Positions 17,596-27,039 of a stretch of DNA of 64,000 nucleotides are shown piece after piece; the first letter of the stretch is position 1, and each line of letters begins with the position of its first letter. The DNA comes from Yinghuangia seranimata (GTDB lineage: Bacteria > Actinomycetota > Actinomycetes > Streptomycetales > Streptomycetaceae), in assembly GCF_029953285.1 (NCBI RefSeq), contig NZ_JASAOI010000006.1, positions 62,001 to 126,000 of the forward strand. Reading direction: 5' to 3'. Made by a program: the position numbers and the translations under genes. The notes beneath the pieces were generated by a model, which had not been told where the DNA came from, did not search any database, and saw only the letters and a list, made by a program, of their open reading frames with translations.

Positions 17596-19052
17596 GCGCC
17601 GCGAAACGGGCGATGACGGAAAGTCAGCCCGAACCGCAGGCAGCCGCGCGAGACGCCGTGCTTGGGACCGGGGTCGAAGGGGAACCGAGCGCGGCGCAGG
17701 CCGACAGCGCGGGTCCCGCTGTGACCCTGGGGGACACCGCGCCCGAGACGGACAGACGCGCCGCACAGGCCAACGGCGCGGGTCCCGCTGTGACCGTGGG
17801 GGATGTGGCCGACGAGCGGAACCACGGTGTCGACCCGCGGGTCGCGCCCGAGGCGGACGTGCATGGGGCGGAAGGCGACGGCGTGGGCGAGGCCGCCGTG
17901 GCGCGGATCGCGGCGCAGGCCGCTGCCGCGCGAGACGCCGTGCCGGCGCCGGGGGCCGGGGCGGGGGTCAGCGACGCGCGGGCCGCCGGCGGGCGTGTGC
18001 CCGTGCTGGCTGCCGATCAGCTCCGTCGGTACTTTCCCGTTCCGCGCCAGCTGGGCAAGCGCGGGCCGGTGCAGCAGGTGCACGCTGTCGAGGACGTGTC
18101 GTTCGACGTCGCGGCCGGCGAGATCCTGGCCGTGGTGGGGGAGTCCGGGTGCGGCAAGTCGACCGTCGCGCGCATGCTCGCGGGGCTGACCGAGCCGACC
18201 GTCGGCAGGGTCCTGGTCGACGGCGCCGAACTGCCCGCGCGGCGCACGCCCGAGCAGCAGCGCGTCGTGCAGCTGGTGACGCAGAACCCGCGCGCCGCGT
18301 TCAACCGGCGGCGCGGCATCCGGCACGCCCTGCACCAGCCGCTGCGCGTGCACGGCCTGGCGGCGGGCGCGCGTGAGCGCGAGGCGGCCGCGGTGGAGAC
18401 GGTGCGGCGCGTCGGGCTGTCCGAGGAGCATCTGGACCGCATGCCGCGCGACCTGAGCGGCGGCGAGCTGGCCCGGCTGGTGCTGGCGCGGGCGCTGCTG
18501 GTGGGGCCGCGGGTGCTGGTGCTCGACGAGCCGACGGCGAGCCTGGACGCGAGCGTGAAGGCGACCGTCGTCAACCTGCTGCTGCGGCTGCGCGACGAGC
18601 TGGGGCTCGCGATCGTGGTGATCACCCACGAGATCGACATCGCGCGGCGGCTCGCCGACCGCGCCGCGGTCATGTACCTGGGCCGGGTCGTCGAGCTGGG
18701 CCCGGCGGCCGAGGTGCTGCACGCGCCGCGCCACCCGTACGCGCGGATGCTGCTCGCGAGCGTGCCCCGCCCGGACCCGACGCGCACCGGTCCCGCTCTC
18801 GCGGCGGACATGGCCGCCGACGGGGCCGGCGAGGTGCCGTCGGCGGTGACGCCGCCGTCGGGGTGCGCGTTCCATCCGCGCTGCCCGCTGGCGACCCAGG
18901 TGTGCGCTCAGGAAGTACCGGAGGAACGGATGCTCGGCGGCGTGCGCGTCATGTGCCACCACGCGGAGGACGCCGGCACGGAGACGGGTGCAGAGACGGC
19001 CGTGGAGACGGCCGTGGACGGGAGCGTCAGCGGCTCAGCAGCTGCCCGGTGA
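17592..19052 (+). CDS. ABC transporter ATPase (DppF-like) with N-terminal extension
   Basis: The 486-residue protein starts at the GTG at 17592. Residues 1-135 form an Ala/Gly/Asp-rich extension with repeated units (GAGPAVTVGD-like twice, AARDAV twice). The ATPase domain then begins with LAADQLRRYFPVPRQLGKRG and has Walker A GESGCGKST and Walker B VLVLDEPTASLD. The ABC signature reads LSGGELAR instead of the usual LSGGQ. The C-terminal Cys-containing extension CAFHPRCPLATQVC is present. Translation from an internal GTG at 17997 would remove the extension. The 3' end overlaps the convergent PPOX gene by 26 bp. Confidence 0.85.
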   Translation: MSAAKRAMTESQPEPQAAARDAVLGTGVEGEPSAAQADSAGPAVTLGDTAPETDRRAAQANGAGPAVTVGDVADERNHGVDPRVAPEADVHGAEGDGVGEAAVARIAAQAAAARDAVPAPGAGAGVSDARAAGGRVPVLAADQLRRYFPVPRQLGKRGPVQQVHAVEDVSFDVAAGEILAVVGESGCGKSTVARMLAGLTEPTVGRVLVDGAELPARRTPEQQRVVQLVTQNPRAAFNRRRGIRHALHQPLRVHGLAAGAREREAAAVETVRRVGLSEEHLDRMPRDLSGGELARLVLARALLVGPRVLVLDEPTASLDASVKATVVNLLLRLRDELGLAIVVITHEIDIARRLADRAAVMYLGRVVELGPAAEVLHAPRHPYARMLLASVPRPDPTRTGPALAADMAADGAGEVPSAVTPPSGCAFHPRCPLATQVCAQEVPEERMLGGVRVMCHHAEDAGTETGAETAVETAVDGSVSGSAAAR

Positions 19053-19431
19053 CCAGCTCGGGCTCGACGACGAACACGTACGTGTCCTCGTGCCAGGCCG
19101 GCGGGAAGCGGTGCGTCAGCCGGGCGGCCTCGGCGACCGCGTCGACGCGGGCCGCGTACCCGGTGACGGTGACCGTCCAGCCGCTGCCCCGCGCCGCGTC
19201 GTAGTCGTCGGCCTGGAAGGCCAGGACGCTGTTGTGCAGGGCCGTGACCAGCCGCTCGTCGCCGACGATGCGGAAGACGATCCGACCGCGGTCGAGGAAG
19301 AAGTGCACCGGGCGGATCGCGGGGAGCGCTCCCTCGGTGAACACGACACGCCCGACCGGCACGCCGGCCATGAGGTGGAGGGCCTCGGCGGGGGCGAGCT
19401 CGTGGAGCACGGGGGCGGGTGTGGTCGTCAT
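19027..19431 (-). CDS. PPOX-fold flavin-binding split-barrel protein
   Basis: The 134-residue protein has the pyridoxamine-5'-phosphate-oxidase-like pattern: VGRVVFTEGALPAIRPVHFFLDRGRIVFRI, seen here in part, followed by VLAFQADDYD and GWTVTVTGYA. Members bind FMN, F420 or haem and act as small reductases or sensors. It is monocistronic and convergent with the ABC operon. The cofactor cannot be decided from sequence. Confidence 0.82.
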   Translation of the reverse strand: MTTTPAPVLHELAPAEALHLMAGVPVGRVVFTEGALPAIRPVHFFLDRGRIVFRIVGDERLVTALHNSVLAFQADDYDAARGSGWTVTVTGYAARVDAVAEAARLTHRFPPAWHEDTYVFVVEPELVTGQLLSR

Positions 19432-20028
19432 GTGTTCCAGGATCCCCGCGCGGCCCCCGGCCGGTCAGGGGCGAAAGTCCCCTTTGCGTCGAGCGGAGTG
19501 CCGGGCGAACCGTCGCCCGCGGGATGCCCGCGGGGCCGCGGGTGGGCGCCCCGAGTTTCCGCTCGGTGAACGCCGCGGAGCGGTCCACAAAACGATTCGC
19601 AATTTCGCGGATTGATCGAGTCGCGTGATTTAGCGGAATCCCAACCCCCGGTTGGCGGAGGGTGTTCGAGTGATCCCGCGCAGTGCTACTCGGAGTGGTA
19701 CTCGCTGTGCACGGGAAAACCGGGCTATCGGTGAAACCGCGCCCCGCCGGGCCGCGTCCTGACTGCCAAGGGGGTGAGGGGAGCCCGCGCCGGAGGATAG
19801 CGGGTTCCGGGGCCATGGATTACGGCGGTGTTTGGTTCGGAAAAGTTCGGGGATGCGCCCTGACACGCGTCAACCCGGTGCTTGATCGGCACATCGGTGA
19901 TCGGGCAAGCTGAACCGTCAGACCGACCGGGACAAGCCGAGTTCCTGGCCAACTGTCGTGTTGGAATCGATGCCGGGGTGCGGTCCCGTACTCCCGGGAA
20001 CGCGGTTCCCAGCAGTCCAGGGAGAGAG
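19432..20028. other. Intergenic region upstream of the hopanoid operon
   Basis: No gene is supported in these 597 bp. A possible promoter for hpnC is TTGATC (19882-19887) with CAAGCT (19906-19911) 18 bp apart, weakly matching consensus. A perfect 15-bp palindrome GGGAACGCGGTTCCC (19996-20010) lies 18 bp before the hpnC start and could be an operator or a leader hairpin. The rest is unremarkable. Confidence 0.4.
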
Positions 20029-20943
20029 ATGGAGCGCAATTCCGGCGGTCATGGCGGTAACGGTGACACCGGAGGCGACCCGGGGGTCGGCAGCGCGGAA
20101 CAACCCGACCGCGCGGTCGTCGACCCCGCGGTCATCATGGCCCAGGCCAAGGACGAGAACTTCCCGGTCGCCTCGCGCGTGCTCAAGCCGGAGCACCGCC
20201 GCCACCTGCTCGCGGTGTACGGCTTCGCGCGCCTGGTCGACGACATCGGCGACGAGGCGGCCGGCGACCGGCTCGCCCAGCTCGACGCCGTCGAGGCGGA
20301 CGTCCAGCGGATCTACGCCGGGCGCGACCCCGAGCTGGCGGTGCTGCGCCCGCTGCGCGGAACCGTCGACGCGGTCGGCCTCCCGGTCGACCCGCTCGCC
20401 GCGCTGATCGAGGCCAACCGGCAGGACCAGCGGGTCAGCCGCTACGAGACGTACGACGAGCTGGTCGACTACTGCAAGCTCTCCGCCGACCCCGTCGGCC
20501 GGATCGTGCTTTATGTCTTCGGGCGCGCCACCGACGAGCGGTTCGTCTGGTCGGACCGGGTCTGCACCGCGCTGCAGATCGTCGAGCACCTCCAGGACGT
20601 CGCCGAGGACCTCGGCAAGGACCGGATCTACCTGCCGGCCGAGGACATGGCCCGGTTCGGGGTCGCCGAGGCCGACCTCAAGGCCCCCCGCGCATCGTCC
20701 GACCTGCGAAAACTGGTTGCGTTCGAGGCCGGTCGCGCGACTAACCTGCTCCGCGCCGGGGCGCCCCTGGTGGATTCGCTGCGCGGACGCGAGCGGCTCG
20801 CCGTCGCGGGCTTCACGGCCGGGGGGCGGGCGGCACTAGCGGCGATCGCCGCGGCGGACCACGACGTGCTGGGGCGGCGTCCCCGGCCGGGGAAGGCCGG
20901 CCTGCTGCGGGAACTCGTCCGCGTGCTGGCCCGGAAACGGTGA
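20029..20943 (+). CDS. hpnC: Squalene synthase HpnC (hydroxysqualene synthase)
   Basis: The ATG at 20029 follows GGAGAG. The 304-residue trans-isoprenyl diphosphate synthase fold protein has ENFPVASR (43-50), the first Asp-rich motif DDIGD (71-75) and QIVEHLQDVAEDLGKDRIYLP as the second, shown in part. In the three-enzyme bacterial route (HpnC, HpnD, HpnE), HpnC converts presqualene diphosphate to hydroxysqualene. It opens the seven-gene hopanoid operon, and hpnD follows after 9 nt with its own GGAG site. Confidence 0.93.
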   Translation: MERNSGGHGGNGDTGGDPGVGSAEQPDRAVVDPAVIMAQAKDENFPVASRVLKPEHRRHLLAVYGFARLVDDIGDEAAGDRLAQLDAVEADVQRIYAGRDPELAVLRPLRGTVDAVGLPVDPLAALIEANRQDQRVSRYETYDELVDYCKLSADPVGRIVLYVFGRATDERFVWSDRVCTALQIVEHLQDVAEDLGKDRIYLPAEDMARFGVAEADLKAPRASSDLRKLVAFEAGRATNLLRAGAPLVDSLRGRERLAVAGFTAGGRAALAAIAAADHDVLGRRPRPGKAGLLRELVRVLARKR

Positions 20944-20952
20944 AGGAGCGAC

Positions 20953-21912
20953 ATGGACGTCGACGCGTCGTACGCGTACTGCGAGCGGCTGACCCGCAAC
21001 CAGGCGCGGAACTTCTACTACGGCATCCGGTTGCTGCCCGAACCCAAGCGGCTCGCGCTCAGCGCGGTCTACGCCTTCGCCCGTGAGGTCGACGACATCG
21101 GTGACGGCGACCTGCCGCTCGAGGACAAGGTCGCCGAGCTGGCCCGCATGCGCGCGCAGCTCGAGGACCTCACCGCGTACCGCGACCCGGTGTGCACCGC
21201 CCTCGCGGACGCCGCGCGCCGCTACCCCATCCCGCTGTCCGGGCTCGGCGAGCTCATCGACGGCGTCGAGATGGACCTCAAAGAGACCCAGTACGAATCG
21301 TTTGAGCAGCTGACCGTGTACTGCCGCTGCGTGGCCGGCGCGGTCGGCCGGCTCTCGCTCGGCATCTTCGGCTCGCACGACCCCGAGCGCGCCCCGGGGC
21401 TGGCCGACACGCTCGGCATCGCGCTGCAGGTCACCAACATCCTCCGCGACATCAAGGAGGACAAGGAGAACGGCCGCGTCTACCTGCCGCGCGAGGACCT
21501 CGCCAAGTTCGGGCTCGAGGACGCGTGGGAGCCGGACGGCGCGTTCCGCCCCGGGCCCGCGTTCGACGACCTGGTGCGCTTCGAGGGGGAGCGGGCCCGC
21601 CGACTGTTCGACGAGGGCCTGCGGCTGCTGCCGCTGCTGGACCGGCGCAGCGCCGCGTGCACGGGCGCGATGGCGGGCATCTACCGCCGCCTGCTCACCC
21701 GCATCGTCGCCGAGCCGTCCCTGGTGCTCGCCGGACGCCAGTCGCTGCCGGGCTGGGAGAAGGCCGAGATCGCCGTCCGAGGCCTTTCCGGGCTGCCGGT
21801 CGGCGAGCGCTCCGCGTTCGCGCGCCTTGTGCGCCCTGTCACACCGAAAGCTCCGGATCAGGCCGTCAACGGGGGAACACGAACCGGGGAAAAACACTTC
21901 AACGGGGAGTAG
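20953..21912 (+). CDS. hpnD: Presqualene diphosphate synthase HpnD
   Basis: The 319-residue protein starts at the ATG at 20953 with AAGGAG upstream. It carries the two metal-binding motifs of the squalene/phytoene synthase family: DDIGD (47-51) and TNILRDIKEDKENGRVYLP, the latter in part. The YCRCVAGAVGRLS segment is typical. It condenses two farnesyl diphosphates to presqualene diphosphate. It lies between hpnC and hpnE in the same operon. Confidence 0.94.
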   Translation: MDVDASYAYCERLTRNQARNFYYGIRLLPEPKRLALSAVYAFAREVDDIGDGDLPLEDKVAELARMRAQLEDLTAYRDPVCTALADAARRYPIPLSGLGELIDGVEMDLKETQYESFEQLTVYCRCVAGAVGRLSLGIFGSHDPERAPGLADTLGIALQVTNILRDIKEDKENGRVYLPREDLAKFGLEDAWEPDGAFRPGPAFDDLVRFEGERARRLFDEGLRLLPLLDRRSAACTGAMAGIYRRLLTRIVAEPSLVLAGRQSLPGWEKAEIAVRGLSGLPVGERSAFARLVRPVTPKAPDQAVNGGTRTGEKHFNGE

Positions 21913-21943
21913 GCCGAGTGATCATCTGGGTACGTGAGGGGCC

Positions 21944-23350
21944 ATGACACGTCGTCTGATCGTGGTGGGGGGAGGGCTCGCCGGCATCACCGCCGCGTTG
22001 ACCGCGGCGGACGCCGGTGCGCACGTCACGCTGCTCGAAGGGCGTCCGCGCCTGGGCGGGGCGACGTTCTCCTTCCGCCGCGACGGCCGGTGGCTCGACA
22101 ACGGGCAGCACGTCTTCCTGCGCTGCTGTACCGAGTACCGGCGGCTCCTCGACCGGATCGGCAGCACGGACAAGACGGTCCTCCAGGACCGGCTCGACGT
22201 GCCCGTCCTGACCCCGTGGGGCACGACCGGCCGGCTCAAGCGCACCGCCCTGCCGTCGCCGCTGCACCTGTCCGCGGCGCTGTCGCGCTATCCGTTCCTC
22301 ACGCTCGCGGGCCGCGCCCGGGTCGGCGTCGCGGCGCTCGCGCTCAAGCGCCTCGACCTCGACGACCCGCGCCTGGACGAGACCACCTTCGGCGCGTGGC
22401 TGGACCGCTTCGGCGTCACCGAGCGTGAGCGCGCCGCGATGTGGGACCTCGTCGGCGTGGCCACCCTCAACCTGACCGCCGAGCACGCGTCGCTCGCGAT
22501 GGCCGCCAAGGTCTTCCGCACCGGCCTGCTCGACACCAACGACGGCGCCGACATCGGCTGGAGCCGGGTCCCGCTGCAGGAGCTGCACGGCGACGCCGCC
22601 CAGCGCGCGCTCGAGGACACCAAGGCGGAGGTGCGGCTGCGCGCCCGGGTGTCCGCGCTCGACACGCTGCCCGGTGGCGGCTTCACCGTCACCGCCGACG
22701 GCGCCACGCTGGACGCCGACGCCGTCGTCCTGGCCGTCCCGCACGAGGACGCCGCCCGCCTGCTCCCGGCCGGCGCACTGATCCTGGACGGCCGTCCCAC
22801 CGACCCCACCGCGCTCGCCGGACTCGGCGCCTCGCCGATCGTCAACCTGCACGTGCTCTACGACCGCCCGGTCTTCCGCGAGGAGTTCGCGGCCGGCCTG
22901 GCGAGCCCCGTGCAGTGGGTCTTCGACCGCAGCGCCAACCTCGGCCTCGAACGCGGCCGCTACCTCGCGGTGTCGCTGTCCGCCGCGGACGACGAGATCG
23001 ACCGCACCAACCACGAGCTGCGCGAGCGCTACCTGCCCGCGCTCGAGCGACTGCTGCCCGCCACGCGTGCGGCACGTGTCGAGGAGTTCGTGGTGACGAA
23101 GGAACGCACCGCGACGTTCCGCGCCGCACCGGGCACCGGGCGGCTGCGCCCCTACGCGCGAACCGCCGTTCCCGGCCTCGCGCTCGCCGGCGCGTGGACC
23201 GCGACCGGCTGGCCCGCGACCATGGAGAGCGCTGTCCGCAGCGGTCTCGCCGCGGCCCAAGTGGCCTTGCCCAGCCTGGACTTGGACCCCGGGCGTGTTC
23301 TGCCGACGACCACACCTGGTGCCTTCCCGGAGAGGACGACGACACCGTGA
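21944..23350 (+). CDS. hpnE: Hydroxysqualene dehydroxylase HpnE
   Basis: The 468-residue FAD-dependent protein begins with the dinucleotide-binding motif RLIVVGGGLAGITAAL and continues with LLEGRPRLGGATFSF, typical of the carotene desaturase-like HpnE family. The C-terminal FAD contact LALAGAWTATGWPATMESAV is present, in the usual place. It reduces hydroxysqualene to squalene. The stop overlaps the GTG of the next gene. Confidence 0.93.
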   Translation: MTRRLIVVGGGLAGITAALTAADAGAHVTLLEGRPRLGGATFSFRRDGRWLDNGQHVFLRCCTEYRRLLDRIGSTDKTVLQDRLDVPVLTPWGTTGRLKRTALPSPLHLSAALSRYPFLTLAGRARVGVAALALKRLDLDDPRLDETTFGAWLDRFGVTERERAAMWDLVGVATLNLTAEHASLAMAAKVFRTGLLDTNDGADIGWSRVPLQELHGDAAQRALEDTKAEVRLRARVSALDTLPGGGFTVTADGATLDADAVVLAVPHEDAARLLPAGALILDGRPTDPTALAGLGASPIVNLHVLYDRPVFREEFAAGLASPVQWVFDRSANLGLERGRYLAVSLSAADDEIDRTNHELRERYLPALERLLPATRAARVEEFVVTKERTATFRAAPGTGRLRPYARTAVPGLALAGAWTATGWPATMESAVRSGLAAAQVALPSLDLDPGRVLPTTTPGAFPERTTTP

Positions 23351-24372
23351 CCGTAGCCGACAGCTCACTCGCCCCCCTGGTACTCGACCGCGCCCGCGAG
23401 GCCTCGCAGCCCGCGCTGCGCGCCGCAGTGTCCCGGCTGGAACCCCCGCTCGCCCGCGTCTCCGCCTACCACATGGGCTGGGTCGACGCCGAGGGCCGCC
23501 CGGCACCCGGCAACGGCGGCAAGGCACTTCGCCCCGCCCTCGCCCTGCTGTCCGCCGAGGCGGTCGGCGCCCCGACCGAGGCCGGGGTGCCCGGCGCGGT
23601 CGCCGTCGAACTCGTCCACAACTTCTCGCTGCTGCACGACGACCTCATGGACGGCGACGAAGAGCGCCGCCACCGGCCCACCGCCTGGAAGGCGTTCGGC
23701 CCCGGCCTCGCCGTCCTCGCGGGCGACGGCCTGCTCGTGCTCGCCGAGCAGGTCCTCATGGAGTCCGGCGGCGAGGGCGACCGCGCCGCCAAGCTGCTCA
23801 CCGACGCCACCGCCGCGCTCATCGACGGCCAGTCGCAGGACCTGTCGTTCGAGACCCGCATGGACGTCACCGTCGACGAGTGCCTCGCGATGGCCGGCAA
23901 CAAGACCGGCGCGCTGCTGGCCTGCGCCAGCGCGATCGGCGCCGCCCTGGCGGGTGCCGACCAGGCCGTCGTCGACCGGCTCTACGCGTTCGGCCACCAC
24001 CTCGGCATCGCCTTCCAGGCCGTCGACGACCTGCTCGGCATCTGGGGCCGCCCCGAGGTGACCGGCAAGCCCGCCTGGAACGACCTGCGCCAGCGCAAGA
24101 AGTCCGTCCCCGTGGTCGCCGCGCTCAACGCGGGCGGCGCCGACGCCGGACGACTCGCCGACCTCTACCGCACCGAGGGCGACCTGAGCGAGGACCAGCT
24201 CGCGCTCGCCGCCCGCCTGGTCGCGGACGCCGGAGGACGGACGCGCACCGAACTGGAGGCGCAGCGGCACCTGGAACTCGCGCTCGGCAGCCTGGACGGA
24301 CTCGGTATCCCGGAGGTGACGCGTACCGACCTGGCGGCCCTGGCGGCATTCACTACGACTCGGGAGTTGTGA
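23347..24372 (+). CDS. Polyprenyl diphosphate synthase (probable farnesyl diphosphate synthase)
   Basis: The GTG at 23347 sits in a GTGA overlap with hpnE. The 341-residue protein has both aspartate-rich motifs: DDLMD (98-102) with DEERRHRPTAW after it, and the second at AVDDLLGIWG. GNGGKALRPALALL matches the conserved GGKRxRP region. It makes the allylic diphosphate feeding HpnD, most likely C15, although chain length is set by residues before the first motif that I cannot interpret safely. Actinomycete hopanoid operons usually carry such a gene at this place. Confidence 0.9.
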   Translation: MTVADSSLAPLVLDRAREASQPALRAAVSRLEPPLARVSAYHMGWVDAEGRPAPGNGGKALRPALALLSAEAVGAPTEAGVPGAVAVELVHNFSLLHDDLMDGDEERRHRPTAWKAFGPGLAVLAGDGLLVLAEQVLMESGGEGDRAAKLLTDATAALIDGQSQDLSFETRMDVTVDECLAMAGNKTGALLACASAIGAALAGADQAVVDRLYAFGHHLGIAFQAVDDLLGIWGRPEVTGKPAWNDLRQRKKSVPVVAALNAGGADAGRLADLYRTEGDLSEDQLALAARLVADAGGRTRTELEAQRHLELALGSLDGLGIPEVTRTDLAALAAFTTTREL

Positions 24373-24374
24373 AG

Positions 24375-26285
24375 ATGACGGTGACCGTCCCGACCGGAGC
24401 CACCGACGCGCCGGACCAGGCCAAGGACACCCTGGACCGGGCGGTTGCCCACCTGCTCGGCCTCCAGGACCCGGCCGGGTGGTGGAAGGGCGAGCTGGAG
24501 ACCAACGTCACCATGGACGCCGAGGACCTGCTCTTCCGGGAGTTCCTCGGCATCCGCACCGCCGAGCAGACCGAGCAGAGCGCCCGGTGGATCCGCGCGA
24601 ACCAGCACGAGGACGGCACCTGGGGCACCTTCCGCGGCGGACCCGCGGAACTGTCCACCACCATCGAGGCGTACGTCGCGCTGAAGCTGGCCGGCGACAG
24701 CGTCGACGCGGACCACATGCGCGCCGCCGCCGCGTACATCCGCGCGCAGGGCGGCATCGCGAACTCCCGTGTGTTCACCCGCTTCTGGCTGGCCTTCTTC
24801 GGCTGGTGGTCCTGGGACGAACTGCCGGTCATGCCACCCGAGCTGATCTACCTGCCCAAGTGGTTCCCGCTCAACGTCTACGACTTCGCGTGCTGGGCGC
24901 GGCAGACGATCGTGCCGCTGACCATCGTGAGCGCGCTGCGCCCGGTCAAGCCCGCGCCGTTCCGCCTCGATGAACTGCGGCCCACCGGAACGGTCAGGGC
25001 CAAGCCGGTCGCCGACGACCCGTGGTCGCGGTTCTTCCGCACGCTCGACCAGGCGCTGCACGTCTACAGCAAGCGCCCGGTCAAGCCGGTCCGCAAGGCC
25101 GCCATGCGCCGTGCCGCGCAGTGGATCATCGAGCGCCAGGAGGCCGACGGCGGCTGGGGCGGCATCCAACCCCCTTGGGTCTACTCGCTGATCGCGCTGC
25201 ACCTGTCCGGATACCCGCTCAATCACCCGGTCATGGCGCAGGGCATCAAGGGCCTGGACGGCTTCACCATCTGGGAGGAGACCGACCAGGGCACGGTGCG
25301 CCGCTTCGAGGCGTGCCAGTCGCCGGTGTGGGACACCGGCCTGGCGCTGGTCGCGCTGCGCGACGCCGGGTTCGCCGCCGACCACCCGCAGGTGGTCAAG
25401 GCCGCGGGCTGGCTGCTCGACGAGGAGATCCGCGAGACCGGCGACTGGGCGGTACGCCGCCCGAACCTCGAACCCGGGGGCTGGGCCTTCGAGTTCGCGA
25501 ACGACTACTACCCCGACACCGACGACACCGCCGAGGTCGTCATGGCGCTGCGCTACGCGGAGCACCCCGACACGGACCGGATGCGCGACGTGCTCGCCCG
25601 CGCCGAGGTGTGGACCGCGGGCATGCGCAGCAAGGAAGGCGCGTGGGGCGCCTTCGACGCCGACAACACCAGCACGCTGCCGCTGAAGCTGCCGTTCTGC
25701 GACTTCGGCGCGGTCACCGACCCGCCGTCCGCGGACGTCACGGCGCACATCGTGGAGATGTTCGCCGAGTCCGGGCCCGAGTACCGCGACCAGGTCGTCG
25801 AGGGCGTCCGCTGGCTGCTGCGCAACCAGGAGGCGGACGGCTCGTGGTTCGGCCGCTGGGGTGCGAACTACATCTACGGCACCGGCGCGGTCGTGCCCGC
25901 CCTCGTGCTCGCCGGGGTCGACCCGCGGCACAGCGCGGTGCGGCGTGCGGTGCGCTGGCTGCACAGCATCCAGAACCCGGACGGCGGCTGGGGCGAGGAC
26001 CTGCGCAGCTACGCCGACAAGGGCTGGTCGGGCCGTGGCGACTCGACCGCGTCGCAGACCGCGTGGGCGCTCCTGGCGCTGCTCGCGGCCGGTGAGCGCG
26101 GTGCCGGGGTGGAGCGCGGCGTCCGCTGGCTGGCGGAGCATCAGAACGACGAAGGCGGCTGGGACGAGCCGCAGTTCACCGGCACCGGGTTCCCCGGCGA
26201 CTTCTACATCAAGTACCACATGTACCGCATCGTGTTCCCGGTCATGGCGCTCGGGCGGTACGTCGAGGCGACAGGAAAGCGGTGA
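24375..26285 (+). CDS. shc: Squalene-hopene cyclase
   Basis: The ATG at 24375 begins 2 nt after the preceding stop. The 636-residue protein has the catalytic acid motif DTDD (381-384) and many QW repeats (for example QEADGSWFGRWG, QNPDGGWGED, QNDEGGWDEPQF), with the usual family length. It cyclises squalene to hopene and hopanol as a monotopic membrane protein. It shares the operon with the squalene-forming genes upstream and the side-chain genes downstream. Confidence 0.96.
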   Translation: MTVTVPTGATDAPDQAKDTLDRAVAHLLGLQDPAGWWKGELETNVTMDAEDLLFREFLGIRTAEQTEQSARWIRANQHEDGTWGTFRGGPAELSTTIEAYVALKLAGDSVDADHMRAAAAYIRAQGGIANSRVFTRFWLAFFGWWSWDELPVMPPELIYLPKWFPLNVYDFACWARQTIVPLTIVSALRPVKPAPFRLDELRPTGTVRAKPVADDPWSRFFRTLDQALHVYSKRPVKPVRKAAMRRAAQWIIERQEADGGWGGIQPPWVYSLIALHLSGYPLNHPVMAQGIKGLDGFTIWEETDQGTVRRFEACQSPVWDTGLALVALRDAGFAADHPQVVKAAGWLLDEEIRETGDWAVRRPNLEPGGWAFEFANDYYPDTDDTAEVVMALRYAEHPDTDRMRDVLARAEVWTAGMRSKEGAWGAFDADNTSTLPLKLPFCDFGAVTDPPSADVTAHIVEMFAESGPEYRDQVVEGVRWLLRNQEADGSWFGRWGANYIYGTGAVVPALVLAGVDPRHSAVRRAVRWLHSIQNPDGGWGEDLRSYADKGWSGRGDSTASQTAWALLALLAAGERGAGVERGVRWLAEHQNDEGGWDEPQFTGTGFPGDFYIKYHMYRIVFPVMALGRYVEATGKR

Positions 26286-26295
26286 CGACACGGCG

Positions 26296-27039
26296 GTGAT
26301 CCGCGACTACGTCATAGCGACGCCCATGCGCATCGAGTGGCTCGCGGTCCGCTCGACGCACCCGTTCGCGATGCGCACGGGCATGGGCGCGAAGGCCTCC
26401 CGCAGGGCGGCGCCGCGACTGGCCGGCGCCGAGGCCGTGGTGCTCGCCGGCTTCGCCGCGGGCATGGCGGACACCCGGCCGGGCGACATCGTGGTGGCGT
26501 CCGAGGTCCGGGCGCCCGACGGCACCCGGCACGCCTGCCCGGACGCCGAGCCGCTCGCCGCCGCCCTGCGCGGGCTGCTCGGCGCCTCGGCACGGGTGGT
26601 CGTCGGCCCCGTGCAGACCGTCGACAAGCTGGTCCGCCCCGCCGAGCGGGCGCGGCTGGCCGACGAGGGTGTCCTGGCCGCCGAGATGGAGGCGGCCTAC
26701 GTGCTCGCGGAGGCGTGGCAGGCGCGCTGGGCGATGGTGCGCGTGGTCAGCGACGCGCCGGGGCACGAACTGGTCAGCCCGCGCATCGTGCCGAACGGGA
26801 TCCGGGCGTACCGCACTCTCAAGGCCGCCGCACCGGCGCTGCACGGCTGGCTCGGCGAGGTCGCGGCCGAGCGGGCGCAGGGCGACGCGTCCGCAGGATC
26901 GGCCGGAGCGGCAGGCGGCGGCGCGGCGGCCGGTTCCGGGCCGGTGCCGACACCGGACGGCCCCGGCGAGGCAGACTTGGGCAAGGGACCCGGTACGGAG
27001 AGCGGACAGGACGGTGGCGATGACGTTCGACCTGGGTGA
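26296..27039 (+). CDS. hpnG: Hopanoid-associated phosphorylase (HpnG-like)
   Basis: The GTG at 26296 begins 10 nt after shc. The 247-residue nucleoside-phosphorylase-like protein shows IATPMRIEWLAVRS, RTGMGAKASRRAAPRL, AEAVVLAGFAAGM and the conserved VLAAEMEAAYVLAEA. HpnG cleaves adenine from adenosylhopane to give phosphoribosylhopane/ribosylhopane. The last 50 residues are Gly/Ala-rich and variable. It overlaps hpnO by 20 nt. Its usual upstream enzyme HpnH is not encoded in this operon. Confidence 0.87.
   Translation: MIRDYVIATPMRIEWLAVRSTHPFAMRTGMGAKASRRAAPRLAGAEAVVLAGFAAGMADTRPGDIVVASEVRAPDGTRHACPDAEPLAAALRGLLGASARVVVGPVQTVDKLVRPAERARLADEGVLAAEMEAAYVLAEAWQARWAMVRVVSDAPGHELVSPRIVPNGIRAYRTLKAAAPALHGWLGEVAAERAQGDASAGSAGAAGGGAAAGSGPVPTPDGPGEADLGKGPGTESGQDGGDDVRPG

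Noticed and set aside
14401-17766. Very long open frame on the minus strand opposite the ABC operon (over 1100 codons)
   Set aside because: It is antisense to four well-recognised genes and its translation is Arg/Gly/Ala-rich with no domain. Such shadows are normal at this GC content.
19815-19914. Short open frame in the hpnC upstream region (begins MDYGGVWFG)
   Set aside because: It has no good ribosome site, no recognisable product and no context support.
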